Shown in pieces: positions 40,622-49,405 of a stretch of DNA of 64,000 nucleotides. A program made the position numbers and the translations under genes. Below the pieces are notes generated by a model. That model ran no database searches. It was not told the origin of the DNA and saw only the letters and a program-made list of their open reading frames with translations. The DNA is from Cohnella abietis (lineage in GTDB: Bacteria > Bacillota > Bacilli > Paenibacillales > Paenibacillaceae): positions 3,012,001 through 3,076,000 of the forward strand of contig NZ_AP019400.1 of assembly GCF_004295585.1 (NCBI RefSeq), read 5' to 3'. Every line of letters begins with the position of its first letter. Positions within the stretch are counted from its first letter, which is position 1.

Positions 40622-41850
40622 ATGTACTCGTAATTAATTCTGGAAGCTCCTCGCTTAAATATCATCTGTATAACATGGAAAAGGAAGAAGTGTTAGCCAA
40701 AGGCCGAGTAGAAAGAATCGGTATGGACTCTTCGATCTTAACCCACGAGGTTGATCATGAACCGGAAATGCGAGAAGTGAGCGAAATTCTGGATCATACA
40801 ACCGCAATCAAGAAGGTTCTTGATATGCTTACACATCGTCAATATGGAGTGTTGACGAATATTAATGATATCCAAGCTGTTGGCCATCGGGTAGTTCACG
40901 GAGGAGAATCGTTTAGTGAGTCAGTGCTTATTGATCAGAGCGTCAAGCTGGAAATCCGTAAGCTTTTTGATCTTGCTCCATTGCACAACCCTGCTCACAT
41001 GATGGGTATTATGGCTGTAGAAATCAATTTGCCTGACGTTCCGCAAGCGGTTGTTTTTGATACGGCTTTTCACCAGACTATGCCGCCGAAGTCTTATTTG
41101 TATGCAATTCCTACGGTGCTGTATCGGAAGCATAAGATTCGTCGTTATGGCTTCCACGGAACCTCATACGATTATGTTAGCAAGAGAACTGCCGAGTTCC
41201 TGGAACGACCTATGAACAAGCTCAAGCTAATTATTTGTCATATTGGTAATGGGGCCAGCTGCGCGGCAATTTTAGAAGGCAAATCCTACGATACGAGTAT
41301 GGGGATGACTCCGCTTGAAGGCTTGATGATGGGAACGCGGAGTGGTGATTTGGACCCGGCTATCGTTCCTTATACAATTAATAAAGAGGATTTGACCTTG
41401 AATGAAGTAAATTCGATGCTTAATAAGCATAGCGGTTTGCTGGCAGTGTCGGGTATAAGCAGCGATATGCGTGAGATCGTTGAAGCTATGAACGACGGTA
41501 ATGAGGCAGCAAAGCTGGCTTTCGAGATGTATGCTTATCGGATTCGAAAATATATCGGAGCTTACGTGGCGGCTATGGACGGTGTCGACGCAATTGTGTT
41601 TACAGCCGGCGTTGGCGAGAATTCAGCGCAGCTTAGGAAAGAGGTATGTCAAGGATTGACCTTCTTTGGAGTTGAGCTGGATGAAGAGCGTAATGAAGTG
41701 CGTTCATCTGAACCAAGGCGAATTACGACTAAAGGCTCTAAATTAAGTGTCTTAGTTGTACCAACGAATGAGGAATTGCTAATAGCAAGGGATACTTATC
41801 AGCTAGTGCTTAATCAACCTGCTGCTGTTGAATCCATTTCTAATGAATAG
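40618..41850 (+). CDS. ackA: Acetate kinase
   Basis: 410 residues. ASKHA fold: NVLVINSGSSSLKY (first signature), GHRVVHGGE, VFDTAFHQTMP, YGFHGTSYDYVS (second signature, catalytic region), HIGNGASCAAI, SYDTSMGMTPLEGLMMGTRSGDLDPAI and FTAGVGENSAQLR. Interconverts acetate and acetyl phosphate. The TSMGMTPLEGLMMGTRSGDLDP motif separates it from butyrate kinases. Translationally coupled to the upstream dehydrogenase. Confidence 0.96.
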   Translation: MNVLVINSGSSSLKYHLYNMEKEEVLAKGRVERIGMDSSILTHEVDHEPEMREVSEILDHTTAIKKVLDMLTHRQYGVLTNINDIQAVGHRVVHGGESFSESVLIDQSVKLEIRKLFDLAPLHNPAHMMGIMAVEINLPDVPQAVVFDTAFHQTMPPKSYLYAIPTVLYRKHKIRRYGFHGTSYDYVSKRTAEFLERPMNKLKLIICHIGNGASCAAILEGKSYDTSMGMTPLEGLMMGTRSGDLDPAIVPYTINKEDLTLNEVNSMLNKHSGLLAVSGISSDMREIVEAMNDGNEAAKLAFEMYAYRIRKYIGAYVAAMDGVDAIVFTAGVGENSAQLRKEVCQGLTFFGVELDEERNEVRSSEPRRITTKGSKLSVLVVPTNEELLIARDTYQLVLNQPAAVESISNE

Positions 41851-41870
41851 AAGGCAGGTGAATGCAAGCG

Positions 41871-42605
41871 ATGAATGACCGAAATTCACTGGCACGCGGA
41901 ATGACCGAAGCTTATATGGACGGTTCAGTCAGTATTCCTTATGCTTTGCTTCGAACTTATCGATCGCTCAAGCTCAATGATACGGATGGCATGCTGCTGC
42001 TTCATCTTATTGCTTTCAGACAGCTGGAGCAGAATGAGTTTCCGACCATTGAACAACTGCAGGAGAGAATAGGCTCCTCACCTGCGATCGTAGGGCAATC
42101 GGTACAGAAGCTAATGAAGCAAGGCTTTATTACGATTGATGAGGTGTATGAGCCTCTAACTGGCGTTCAATCGGAAAAATATAATTTATCAGGACTGTTC
42201 CAGAAGATGGGTGAGCTGCTGGCTGCGGGCGAGCTGCCCATTAGAAGCGGTAACAGGGATAGGGAAGATCATACTTATATTAATGAACAACAGAGGCAGC
42301 AGGAGCCGTCTAAGGCTACTCATACTCCAATTACAGCTCATTCAGGGACACATAATCTGTTTCTATTGTTCGAGCAAGAATTCGGTCGTCCGCTGACACC
42401 GATGGAATATGAGACAATTAACGGTTGGCTAGACCAGGATAATTATCCCGATGAACTCATTCGCTTTGCTCTTAAGGAGTCGGTATTCGCAGGCAAGCTA
42501 CATTTCCGCTATATTGACCGCATCCTGTTAGAGTGGAGCCGTAACCGCGTTAGCAACGTCGATGAGGCGCGCCTACACGGTCAGAAGTTTCGAGCCGGAC
42601 GCTAA
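41871..42605 (+). CDS. dnaD: DNA replication initiation protein DnaD
   Basis: 244 residues from ATG 41871, ten bases after GCAGGTG; the ATG at 41862 touches the site. N-terminal winged-helix oligomerisation domain (about 18-110: VSIPYALLRTYRSLKLNDTDGMLLLHLIAF in part), linker, and a C-terminal DnaD/DnaB2 domain (about 160-225) ending with YIDRILLEW, the YxxxIxxxWx-type DNA-binding motif. Primosome assembly at oriC with DnaB and DnaI. In Bacillus nth follows; here a repeat array does. Confidence 0.92.
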   Translation: MNDRNSLARGMTEAYMDGSVSIPYALLRTYRSLKLNDTDGMLLLHLIAFRQLEQNEFPTIEQLQERIGSSPAIVGQSVQKLMKQGFITIDEVYEPLTGVQSEKYNLSGLFQKMGELLAAGELPIRSGNRDREDHTYINEQQRQQEPSKATHTPITAHSGTHNLFLLFEQEFGRPLTPMEYETINGWLDQDNYPDELIRFALKESVFAGKLHFRYIDRILLEWSRNRVSNVDEARLHGQKFRAGR

Positions 42606-42692
42606 GCTGTCGCGCCGCAGGGAGGTTCCCAGCGCGTTGTGACGCTATATGACGGCGGTCGATCTCAGGTGAAGTATCTTAAGCGGCCGCCT

Positions 42693-43315
42693 CATGTGAC
42701 ATGTGAGTGCGTCTAATGCGAGAAAGCAGCCGAATGTGGGGACCTAAGTAGCCCTCAGTGCGTTAAATGTGAAAAAGTGGCTGGATGCACGGACCTAAGT
42801 AGCCCTCAGTGCGTTAAATGTGAGAAAACGGCTGAATGAGTGGACCTAAGTAGCCCTCAGTGCGTTAAATGTGAAAAAGCTGCCGAGTGTGGGGACCTAA
42901 GTAGCCCTCAGTGCGTTAAATGTGAAAAAGCTGCCGAGTGTGGGGACCTAAGTAGCCCTCAGTGCGTTAAATGTGAGAAAGTGGCTGAATGCGCGGACCT
43001 AAGTAGCCCTCAGTGCGTTAAATGTGAGAAAGCAGCTGAATGAGCGGACCTAAGTAGCCCTCAGTGCGTTAAATGTGAAAAAGCTGCCGAGTGTGGGGAC
43101 CTAAGTAGCCCTCAGTGCGTTAAATGTGAAAAAGCGGCTGAATGAGCGGATCTAAGTAGCCCTCAGTGCGTTAAATGTGAGAAAGCGGCTGAATGTGGGG
43201 ATCTAAGTAGCCCTCAGTGCGTTAAATGTGAGGAAACGGCTGAATGTGGGGATCTAAGTAGCCCTCAGTGCGTTAAATGTGAGAAGACGCATGAATACGC
43301 GGATCTAAGTAGCCA
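42693..43315. repeat. 51-nt tandem repeat array 2
   Basis: CTAAGTAGCCCTCAG recurs at 42744, 42795, 42846, 42897, 42948, 42999, 43050, 43101, 43152, 43203 and 43254, exactly 51 bases apart, with a decayed unit from 42693 and a truncated one at 43305. The best conserved part is TAAGTAGCCCTCAGTGCGTTA followed by AATGTGA; the remainder (AAAGCGGCTGAATG) varies by point changes. Only one of six frames lacks a stop in every unit consensus, and it is broken by TGA in three units, so the array is most likely non-coding. Shares the 19-base core AGTAGCCCTCAGTGCGTTA with array 1, in inverse orientation. Confidence 0.95.
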
Positions 43316-43334
43316 AGTCAACGCTGTAAATATA

Positions 43335-43384
43335 AAAATCCACTCTTCAGTATGCCTCATGGCAAACTAAGGAGTGGATTTTTT
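43335..43384. terminator. Bidirectional terminator between array 2 and mtnX
   Basis: AAAATCCACTC (43335-43345) pairs with GAGTGGATTTT (43372-43382); T-run on the plus strand to 43384 and, on the minus strand, U-rich sequence from the A-run at 43334-43338. Could end both dnaD-side and mtnX-side transcripts. Confidence 0.8.
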
Positions 43385-43492
43385 GCGTGGATGTTAAAAA
43401 TAGCGTCGCAGTCCGTCAAACGGTATATTTCGTTGAGGATAACTGCTTCTGCAGAAGGCTTAAGTGTAGTTCTATCGTTATAGTCGCATAGC

Positions 43493-44179
43493 TCACGACC
43501 GCTGGCCACCTGTGTCCAGATGATGGATAACATCATGGAAGGTTTCGAAAGGAATATGCGGAAGATTAAGCTCAATACACTTATCCGTGAGATGGGAGCG
43601 GGAAAATACGAGATCAACAAGCTTTGCTCCGGCAAAATCAGTGACACTGTCGCCAATTAGAATACGGTAGAATTCATCAGTGGAAAAACGGCGAATGACA
43701 GCCGTTTTACACATGCCGCAGCCATTATCGCATTTATCGTCACAAGAGTGCGGCCAGGTTATCGTGATGTTGTCACCGCTAAAGTCGCTTCCATTGCAAT
43801 AAATGTGATCTGCCGGAATCCCAAATGGCTCAAGCAAAGGGTAAATGAAGAAATCAATTCCCCCGCTTGTAACGTAGAAAGGTACATTGTGCGTTTTACA
43901 CCATTCAAGCAGCTCAGGAAAACCCTTACGAATACCGGCGTTGTTTATAATGTATTCTTTAACCTCATCCTTCATTGACGAAGGGAAGAGAGAGAATAAT
44001 TGTCCCACGCCTTCTTGGATGGTTATGCTCTCGTTAAGGATACCCATACCAATGCTCTCCCAGCCTGGCGGATTAAAGTGCTTCATTGCCGCTATGATGT
44101 TGTCGCTTAGAGTAATCGTGCCGTCGAAGTCACAAAAAATTACCGGCTGACGTGGGAACTTTGAAGTTAATGTGCTCAA
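43493..44179 (-). CDS. mtnX: 2-hydroxy-3-keto-5-methylthiopentenyl-1-phosphate phosphatase-like (MtnX)
   Basis: 228 residues from a TTG, ten bases after GGGAGG. HAD phosphatase: motif I DFDGT at 17-21, YVTSGG (motif II), GDSVTDF (motif IV). The cysteine cluster HSCDDKCDNGCGMCK is characteristic of MtnX, the phosphatase of the methionine salvage pathway that prepares the substrate of acireductone dioxygenase. Its usual neighbours mtnW and mtnB are not here; it is instead the last gene behind proBAC on the minus strand, 120 bases from proC, while mtnE and mtnU lie 4-6 kb away. Confidence 0.85.
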   Translation of the reverse strand: MSTLTSKFPRQPVIFCDFDGTITLSDNIIAAMKHFNPPGWESIGMGILNESITIQEGVGQLFSLFPSSMKDEVKEYIINNAGIRKGFPELLEWCKTHNVPFYVTSGGIDFFIYPLLEPFGIPADHIYCNGSDFSGDNITITWPHSCDDKCDNGCGMCKTAVIRRFSTDEFYRILIGDSVTDFAGAKLVDLVFSRSHLTDKCIELNLPHIPFETFHDVIHHLDTGGQRS

Positions 44180-44299
44180 AATGTTCGTACCTCCCAGAGT
44201 GCAATTGCTATGAGTAATTGTTCATGATTGGTTGAAGATGCTACAAGTGTTGATCCGCCTTTAACAGTATCAACTGCCTGGAGGGCAGGATGCATTGCT

Positions 44300-45172
44300 T
44301 TAATCCTGAACCGCTTCGGCGCGAATGCTTTCACCCATTTCCTGAGCCCTTTCGGCACAGCGTAAGATCGCCTTATTTATGCCTTCTTGGAAGGAGAATT
44401 GATCCAATATTTCAATTGCAGCCTGTGTAGATCCATTAGGAGATGTTACTTTGCGACGTAGGTCGCCAGGATTTTCTCCAGTAGACACAACCATCTCAGC
44501 AGCACCGCGAACGGTTTGCACAGTGAGCTCTTTGGCTGCTTCTGGAGAAAGGCCGAGCTGGACGCCAGCCTTAATCATAGCCTCCATTAAGTAATACACG
44601 TACGCTGGGCCGCTACCCGATACGCCAGTTACCGCTTCGATCTGAGGCTCTTCAACTATCGCGGTGATGCCGACGGCGTTAAAGATAGCTAATGTGAGCT
44701 CACGCTGATCTGAGCTTACCGTATCGGAATAGCTGATTCCGGTTGCTCCTAAGCCTATCGTGCTCGATGTATTCGGCATTGTGCGTGCAATAGGCTGCTT
44801 ACGTTCTAATAACTGGTGAATCGTATCAATTGATAATCCTGCAATAACGGATATGATGAGCTGCTCCGGACGCAAGAGGGGCTTCAACACTTTAATGGCA
44901 TTGGCAGCATCCTTCGGTTTCATTCCGAGAATAATGATGCTTGCAGAGGTCAATGCCTCATTTTTCAAATCATCCGTAGTTGCCGGAATAATGCCATACT
45001 GCTGCTCAAGCTGAAGGAGTCTGTCTGTGTTCTGCCGGTTCATAACCGTAATTTGATTAGGATCGGTTAATTTAGCTTCAACTAGTCCTCTTAATATGGC
45101 TTCAGCCATTGAGCCAGCACCATAGAAACAAATTTTAACTCCTCCAAGGGAAGAGGATGAGGAATCGACCAT
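44300..45172 (-). CDS. proC: Pyrroline-5-carboxylate reductase
   Basis: 290 residues from ATG 45172, ten bases after AGGAG; a GTG at 45181 is too close to it. NAD(P)H loop GAGSMAEAILRGL near residue 16; GMKPKD; ARTMPNTSSTIGLGATG; and the C-terminal signature VSGSGPAYVYYLMEAM and VTSPNGSTQAAIEIL. Last step of proline synthesis. Follows proA with 13 bases between. Confidence 0.95.
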   Translation of the reverse strand: MVDSSSSSLGGVKICFYGAGSMAEAILRGLVEAKLTDPNQITVMNRQNTDRLLQLEQQYGIIPATTDDLKNEALTSASIIILGMKPKDAANAIKVLKPLLRPEQLIISVIAGLSIDTIHQLLERKQPIARTMPNTSSTIGLGATGISYSDTVSSDQRELTLAIFNAVGITAIVEEPQIEAVTGVSGSGPAYVYYLMEAMIKAGVQLGLSPEAAKELTVQTVRGAAEMVVSTGENPGDLRRKVTSPNGSTQAAIEILDQFSFQEGINKAILRCAERAQEMGESIRAEAVQD

Positions 45173-45185
45173 TATGACCACGCTC

Positions 45186-46433
45186 CTATGATCTAATTTG
45201 ACCCGAGCCGACGACCCGGTATTTCGTAGATGTTAAAGCAGGCAGACCCATAGGTCCCCGGGCATGAAGCTTCTGAGTACTAATACCAATCTCCGCACCA
45301 AATCCGAACTCGAATCCATCAGTGAAACGAGTAGAGGCGTTATGGTAAACCGCTGAAGCATCGACATCCTGTAGAAAACGATCCGCATTCGCCTGATTTT
45401 CCGTAATGATACAGTCTGAATGCTTCGTGCCGAAGTGGCTAATATGGCTCAATGCAGCATCTAAGTTAGGTACTACTTTAATGTTCAAAATATAATCGTT
45501 ATATTCTGTAGCATAGTCCTGATCGCTCGCTTCATTCACCCATGGAACGATGCTCCTTGTTGTTTCGCATCCTCTGAGCTCGACATTAATGCTGCGGAAT
45601 TTATCAGCTAGAGCGTTAAGATGCTTCTGGGCAAAAGCTTCATGGAGCAATAAGGTTTCGATGGAATTACATACGGAAGGGCGCTGTGCTTTACCGTTAA
45701 CAGCAATGGCCTCTGCCATGTCATAATCGCCGCTTTCGTCGACGTACACGTGACAAATACCCGCGCCAGTTTCAATAACGGGAACTGTAGCATTTTGTAC
45801 GACATTCTGAATGAGAGAAGCGCCGCCTCTTGGAATGATAACGTCTAATAGACCATTAAGCTTAAGCATCTCATCTACAGAGCTGCGGTTAGAGTCCTCG
45901 ATAAGCTGAAGGGCATCCGCTGGAATAGCTGACCGGGATAAAGCTTCCCGTAGAACGGCTACAATGCTCCGATTGGAGGAGATCGCTGCAGAGCCTCCGC
46001 GCAGAACGACAGAGTTACCTGTCTTTAGGCATAGTGTCGCAGCATCAACGGTAACATTCGGTCTGGCTTCGTAGATCATTCCAATTACACCGATAGGTAC
46101 TCGTCTTTTTTCAATGAACAATCCATTAGGGCGGTGACCTGTCTCAAGAACGTCGCCGATAGGATCCGGTAAGGCAACGATTTGCTTGACGGCATCTGCA
46201 ATGTCGGCCAGTCTCGCAGGAGTCAGCTTTAACCGATCCAATAGAGAGGCGGAGGTCCCTAGCTCCTGTCCACGTTTAATGTCTTCCTCATTGGCAGCTA
46301 AAATTTGATCTTGCGCCGCAATGATGGCATCTGCCATAAGGATCAAGGCTTCGTTTTTCTCGGCTGTTGTTAGCCTATTCATAACGGCTGCTGCTTCCTT
46401 GGCTGCGCTCGCTTTAATTGTGACTTCACTCAT
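45186..46433 (-). CDS. proA: Glutamate-5-semialdehyde dehydrogenase (gamma-glutamyl phosphate reductase)
   Basis: 415 residues from ATG 46433, nine bases after AAGGAGG; the frame opens earlier inside proB. ALDH fold: PIGVIGMIYEARPNVTVDAA, KTGNSVVLRGGSAA, catalytic cysteine in QRPSVCNSIETLLLH, GFEFGFGAEIGISTQKLHARGPMGL near the end. Second step of proline synthesis. Overlaps proB by eight bases. Confidence 0.95.
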   Translation of the reverse strand: MSEVTIKASAAKEAAAVMNRLTTAEKNEALILMADAIIAAQDQILAANEEDIKRGQELGTSASLLDRLKLTPARLADIADAVKQIVALPDPIGDVLETGHRPNGLFIEKRRVPIGVIGMIYEARPNVTVDAATLCLKTGNSVVLRGGSAAISSNRSIVAVLREALSRSAIPADALQLIEDSNRSSVDEMLKLNGLLDVIIPRGGASLIQNVVQNATVPVIETGAGICHVYVDESGDYDMAEAIAVNGKAQRPSVCNSIETLLLHEAFAQKHLNALADKFRSINVELRGCETTRSIVPWVNEASDQDYATEYNDYILNIKVVPNLDAALSHISHFGTKHSDCIITENQANADRFLQDVDASAVYHNASTRFTDGFEFGFGAEIGISTQKLHARGPMGLPALTSTKYRVVGSGQIRS

Positions 46434-47553
46434 ATGAGTTGGCCTCCTTGATAATAGTTGATGCGACCCATTCATCGCGATGTATGACTTCTTCTCGTAA
46501 AATATCTACGCGTTTCATAGCATCTTCGCTAGCTAACCCTGCTACTGCCGTTATTTGCCACGAGGCATAACAGGTAACACCCCGTCCAAGCACCCGTCCA
46601 CTGGTATTAACGACTTCTACTACATCTCCAGGGTGGAAGTCGCCTACAGCAGCGGTTATCCCAATAGGTAGAAGACTACTGCCTTTATTCAATAGCGCTA
46701 ACTCAGCACCTGAATCAACTACAATCTGGCCTTGAGGAACGGAGAGAAAACCGACCCAATGCTTCTTAGTAGATATGGATTGAGGAGATGAAGCGAAATA
46801 AGTTCCTTTTCCATTACCTGTAACTGCGGATTGTAGATCACCAGCCTCAGACACCCGACCAACAAATAGGGGGACACCGCCCTGCATGGCTATTCTAGCT
46901 GCTTCGATTTTGGAGCGCATACCTCCAGTTCCAACAGCCGAGCCTGCGCCTCCCGCAATTTGGTACAGTTCTTCAGAGAGTACTTCTATACGGTCAATGC
47001 GCACTGCGTCAGGCGTTTTGCGGGGATCTCCGGTGTATACGCCATCCATGTCAGTGAGGATATACAAGCCATCCGCCTTGACTAAATTTGCAACTAGTGC
47101 GGACAAAGAATCATTATCGCCGAATTTAATTTCATTGACTGCAACAGTGTCGTTCTCATTAATAATGGGAACTGCACCTTGCTTAAGAAGCTCTTCTATT
47201 GTGCGCTGTGCATTCTGAGCTCGGCTTCGACTGCTAAAGTCCGGTCGAGTCAATAATAGCTGAGCTACGGTAATTTCGCTCGCTGTAAATGCGTCTTGGT
47301 AAGCTTCCATCAATAAAGCTTGACCAACGGCAGCAGCAGCTTGTTTCTCATGTAATAGCTTTGGTCGAGTCTGATAGCCAAGTCGCCGAAAGCCTGCGGC
47401 TATAGCACCCGAGGTAACAAGCAATACTTGGTGGCCGGAGGCGTGCAACGCAGCGATCTCGTCCGCGAAGAAACGTACCTGCCCGCGGTTAAGTCCGCCT
47501 TCCTCAGAGGTGAGTGAGCTACTTCCAATCTTGACTACGATACGCTTTCCCAT
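46426..47553 (-). CDS. proB: Glutamate 5-kinase
   Basis: 375 residues from ATG 47553, eight bases after AAGGGG. Amino-acid-kinase domain (VKIGSSSLT, LVTSGAIAAG, INENDTVAV, FGDNDSLSALVA, DMDGVYTGDPR, GTGGMRSKIEAA) and a C-terminal PUA domain from about residue 275 (GQIVVDSGAELALL, PGDVVEVVN, GRGVTCYAS). First step of proline synthesis, normally feedback-inhibited by proline. Expression is controlled by the T-box leader upstream. Confidence 0.95.
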   Translation of the reverse strand: MGKRIVVKIGSSSLTSEEGGLNRGQVRFFADEIAALHASGHQVLLVTSGAIAAGFRRLGYQTRPKLLHEKQAAAAVGQALLMEAYQDAFTASEITVAQLLLTRPDFSSRSRAQNAQRTIEELLKQGAVPIINENDTVAVNEIKFGDNDSLSALVANLVKADGLYILTDMDGVYTGDPRKTPDAVRIDRIEVLSEELYQIAGGAGSAVGTGGMRSKIEAARIAMQGGVPLFVGRVSEAGDLQSAVTGNGKGTYFASSPQSISTKKHWVGFLSVPQGQIVVDSGAELALLNKGSSLLPIGITAAVGDFHPGDVVEVVNTSGRVLGRGVTCYASWQITAVAGLASEDAMKRVDILREEVIHRDEWVASTIIKEANSYE

Positions 47554-47696
47554 GAATTCAACCCCTTCATACACAACAAAATGATAAAGTTTAGAGAGAT
47601 CAGATGTGGGTGTAGACATAAAAGTTAATAGTCATCTGATCTTATAAGTAAAACGACTTCGCCGTCTTTAGAGGGACGGTGTACTTTCTGATGGTA

Positions 47697-47965
47697 CAAA
47701 AAAAACTCCCGCCCTCATAAAGGACGAAAGTCTAACTTCCGCGGTTCCACCTTAATTGACGGTGCACAAATAGAGGCACCATCCTCTCATGATCCTGATA
47801 ACAGCAGGAACTGTCCGGCTCATCGCCGTCCGCTCGGGGATGGGGGAGGCAGGGGACAAGGTAAATTTTCTCAGCCTAGAAATTTACTCTCTGGTCATGT
47901 CCTAATCTGCTTCGGTTCCCGTCAATGCGTTCATATGGCTGCGCCAAATTAATTGGCGTCGAATT
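47697..47965 (-). promoter_or_regulatory. T-box leader of the proBAC operon
   Basis: On the minus strand, AAGGTGGAACCGCGG (47753-47739) contains the T-box sequence that pairs with the tRNA acceptor end. It is followed by a terminator stem (47731-47722 with 47714-47705, several G-U pairs in the RNA) and an eight-U run (A-run 47698-47705). Upstream lie stem I-like pairings, GGACA/TGTCC and TAAATTT/AAATTTA. A CCU triplet at 47861-47859 on the 3' side of the internal loop between these stems is the best candidate specifier, matching proline and the operon it controls. Confidence 0.88.
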
Positions 47966-47971
47966 CTAATA

Positions 47972-48000
47972 AGAATACCATGTGCCATAAGGGTTGTAAA
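47972..48000 (-). promoter_or_regulatory. Promoter of the pro operon
   Basis: Minus strand: TTTACA (48000-47995), 17-base spacer, TATTCT (47977-47972) preceded by TGG, i.e. an extended -10. It lies 26 bases after the mtnE stop; no terminator is visible between, so some mtnE readthrough into the leader is possible. Confidence 0.65.
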
Positions 48001-48026
48001 GAAATGAACGACGCTTAATGGCTAGT

Positions 48027-49202
48027 CTAGAACAGCCCCAACCGGCCAATTCTGGCCGCGACCTCACGCAAACGATCTTCAGTCGTAAGCAAGCCGAGTC
48101 TGACATAGCCTTCACCGCTTGCGCCGAAGCCAGTGCCTGGCGCTACAACGACATCTGCTTGCTCGAGAAGTAAATCGGCGAAGGACATTGAAGTATATCC
48201 CTCGGGAACAGGGAGCCAGCAGAAGAACGAGCCTGCAGGCTTCTCCGCTTTCCAACCGATTTCCTCCAAGGCTTCATAAAGTACGTTGCGTCTGCGCTCA
48301 TAGGTAGCCACAAGCTCATGGACGGACTGTTGAGATCCGCTTAAGGCTTCGGCGGCGGCTTCTTGAATGCCTCCGAATAAGCTGCAGTACATATGGTCTT
48401 GGATCAGGTTAATTAATTCAATAATTTGAGGATTACCGACAGCAAATCCCACGCGCCAGCCAGCCATATTGTAGGTTTTGGACAAAGTGTAAAACTCGAC
48501 TCCGACTTCTTTAGCCCCTTCAGTTTCCATGAAGCTAATGGGACGTTTGCCGTCATATCCTATAGCACCATAAGCAAAGTCACTTGCAACTACAATGCCA
48601 TTCTGCTTTGCAAAGGCAACGGTTTCCTCATAAAATTCCGGAGTAGCTATTGCCGCGGTAGGATTGTTTGGATAGTTGAGGAACATAAGCTTAGCTCGCT
48701 CGAGATCTTCTGGAGCAATTGCTGAATAATCCGGAAGAAAATCGTTCTCCTTCTTAAGAGGCATGAACGACATTTCAGCTCCAGATAGGGCTACGCCAGA
48801 CCAGTAATCGGGATACCCGGGATCAGGTACGAGGCAGACGTCGTTAGGGTTAAGCAAGATTTGGCTAATTTCGATGAGTCCAGATTTTCCCCCGAAGAGG
48901 ACGGCAACCTCTTTTTCAGGATCAAGTTCTACGCCGTAATCTTCCTTATATCGCTTTGCAACGGCTTCCTTCAGAAATGGAAAACCGCGAAAGGGTGGGT
49001 ATTTATGATACAAAGGGTTTTCTGCTGCTGTCTTGAGCCTGTCAACTATCGGTGTCGGTGTTGGTAAATCGGGATTTCCTTGGCCCAGATTAATAACATC
49101 ACGTCCAGTAGCGGCCCGAGCATTAGCTTTAGCAACCAATGTGGCGAAAAATTGTACAGGTAAAGACTGCAATCGATGAGCAGGTGTAATAGTAAAAGAC
49201 AT
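48027..49202 (-). CDS. mtnE: PLP-dependent aminotransferase, MtnE-like
   Basis: 391 residues, class I/II aminotransferase. INLGQGNPDLPTP, FGGKSGLIEISQILLNPND, PDPGYPDYWSG, NYPNNPTAA, SDFAYGAIGYDG and the PLP lysine in TLSKTYNMAGWRVGFAVGN. In Bacillus the MtnE aminotransferase (final step of methionine salvage, ketomethylthiobutyrate to methionine) lies next to mtnU, as here; the pairing is the main reason for this assignment. LL-diaminopimelate or aspartate aminotransferase activity cannot be excluded by eye. Confidence 0.75.
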   Translation of the reverse strand: MSFTITPAHRLQSLPVQFFATLVAKANARAATGRDVINLGQGNPDLPTPTPIVDRLKTAAENPLYHKYPPFRGFPFLKEAVAKRYKEDYGVELDPEKEVAVLFGGKSGLIEISQILLNPNDVCLVPDPGYPDYWSGVALSGAEMSFMPLKKENDFLPDYSAIAPEDLERAKLMFLNYPNNPTAAIATPEFYEETVAFAKQNGIVVASDFAYGAIGYDGKRPISFMETEGAKEVGVEFYTLSKTYNMAGWRVGFAVGNPQIIELINLIQDHMYCSLFGGIQEAAAEALSGSQQSVHELVATYERRRNVLYEALEEIGWKAEKPAGSFFCWLPVPEGYTSMSFADLLLEQADVVVAPGTGFGASGEGYVRLGLLTTEDRLREVAARIGRLGLF

Positions 49203-49240
49203 GCGAATTCGTCACGCTCCGTCATACTTAGGATAGGATG

Positions 49241-49269
49241 AATGTAGCATATTGAGATAGAGTCGGCAA
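49241..49269 (-). promoter_or_regulatory. Promoter of mtnE
   Basis: Minus strand: TTGCCG (49269-49264), 17-base spacer, TACATT (49246-49241) with an extended TGC. No SAM riboswitch or T-box pattern was seen in this divergent region. Confidence 0.55.
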
Positions 49270-49338
49270 CGGAATATAAGCTTGTTTTCACAAAAAACGG
49301 GGTTATTTCATCGGAATTGTGTAAATGAGTAGGACATG

Positions 49339-49367
49339 TTGCCGAAAATAAAGCTATGAAGTACGAT
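49339..49367 (+). promoter_or_regulatory. Promoter of mtnU
   Basis: TTGCCG (49339-49344), 17-base spacer, TACGAT (49362-49367). The same -35 hexamer as the divergent mtnE promoter. Confidence 0.5.
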
Positions 49368-49405
49368 GATAACAATAATGTAACGTCTATTAGGAGTGGA
49401 GCAAC

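Noticed and set aside
42840..43043. 67-residue plus-strand frame in array 2
   Set aside because: Begins and ends inside the repeat at unit-specific TGA codons; no initiation signals.
44176..44358. 60-residue frame between proC and mtnX
   Set aside because: First third is the proC 3' end in another frame; no ribosome binding site; nothing recognisable in the remaining part.
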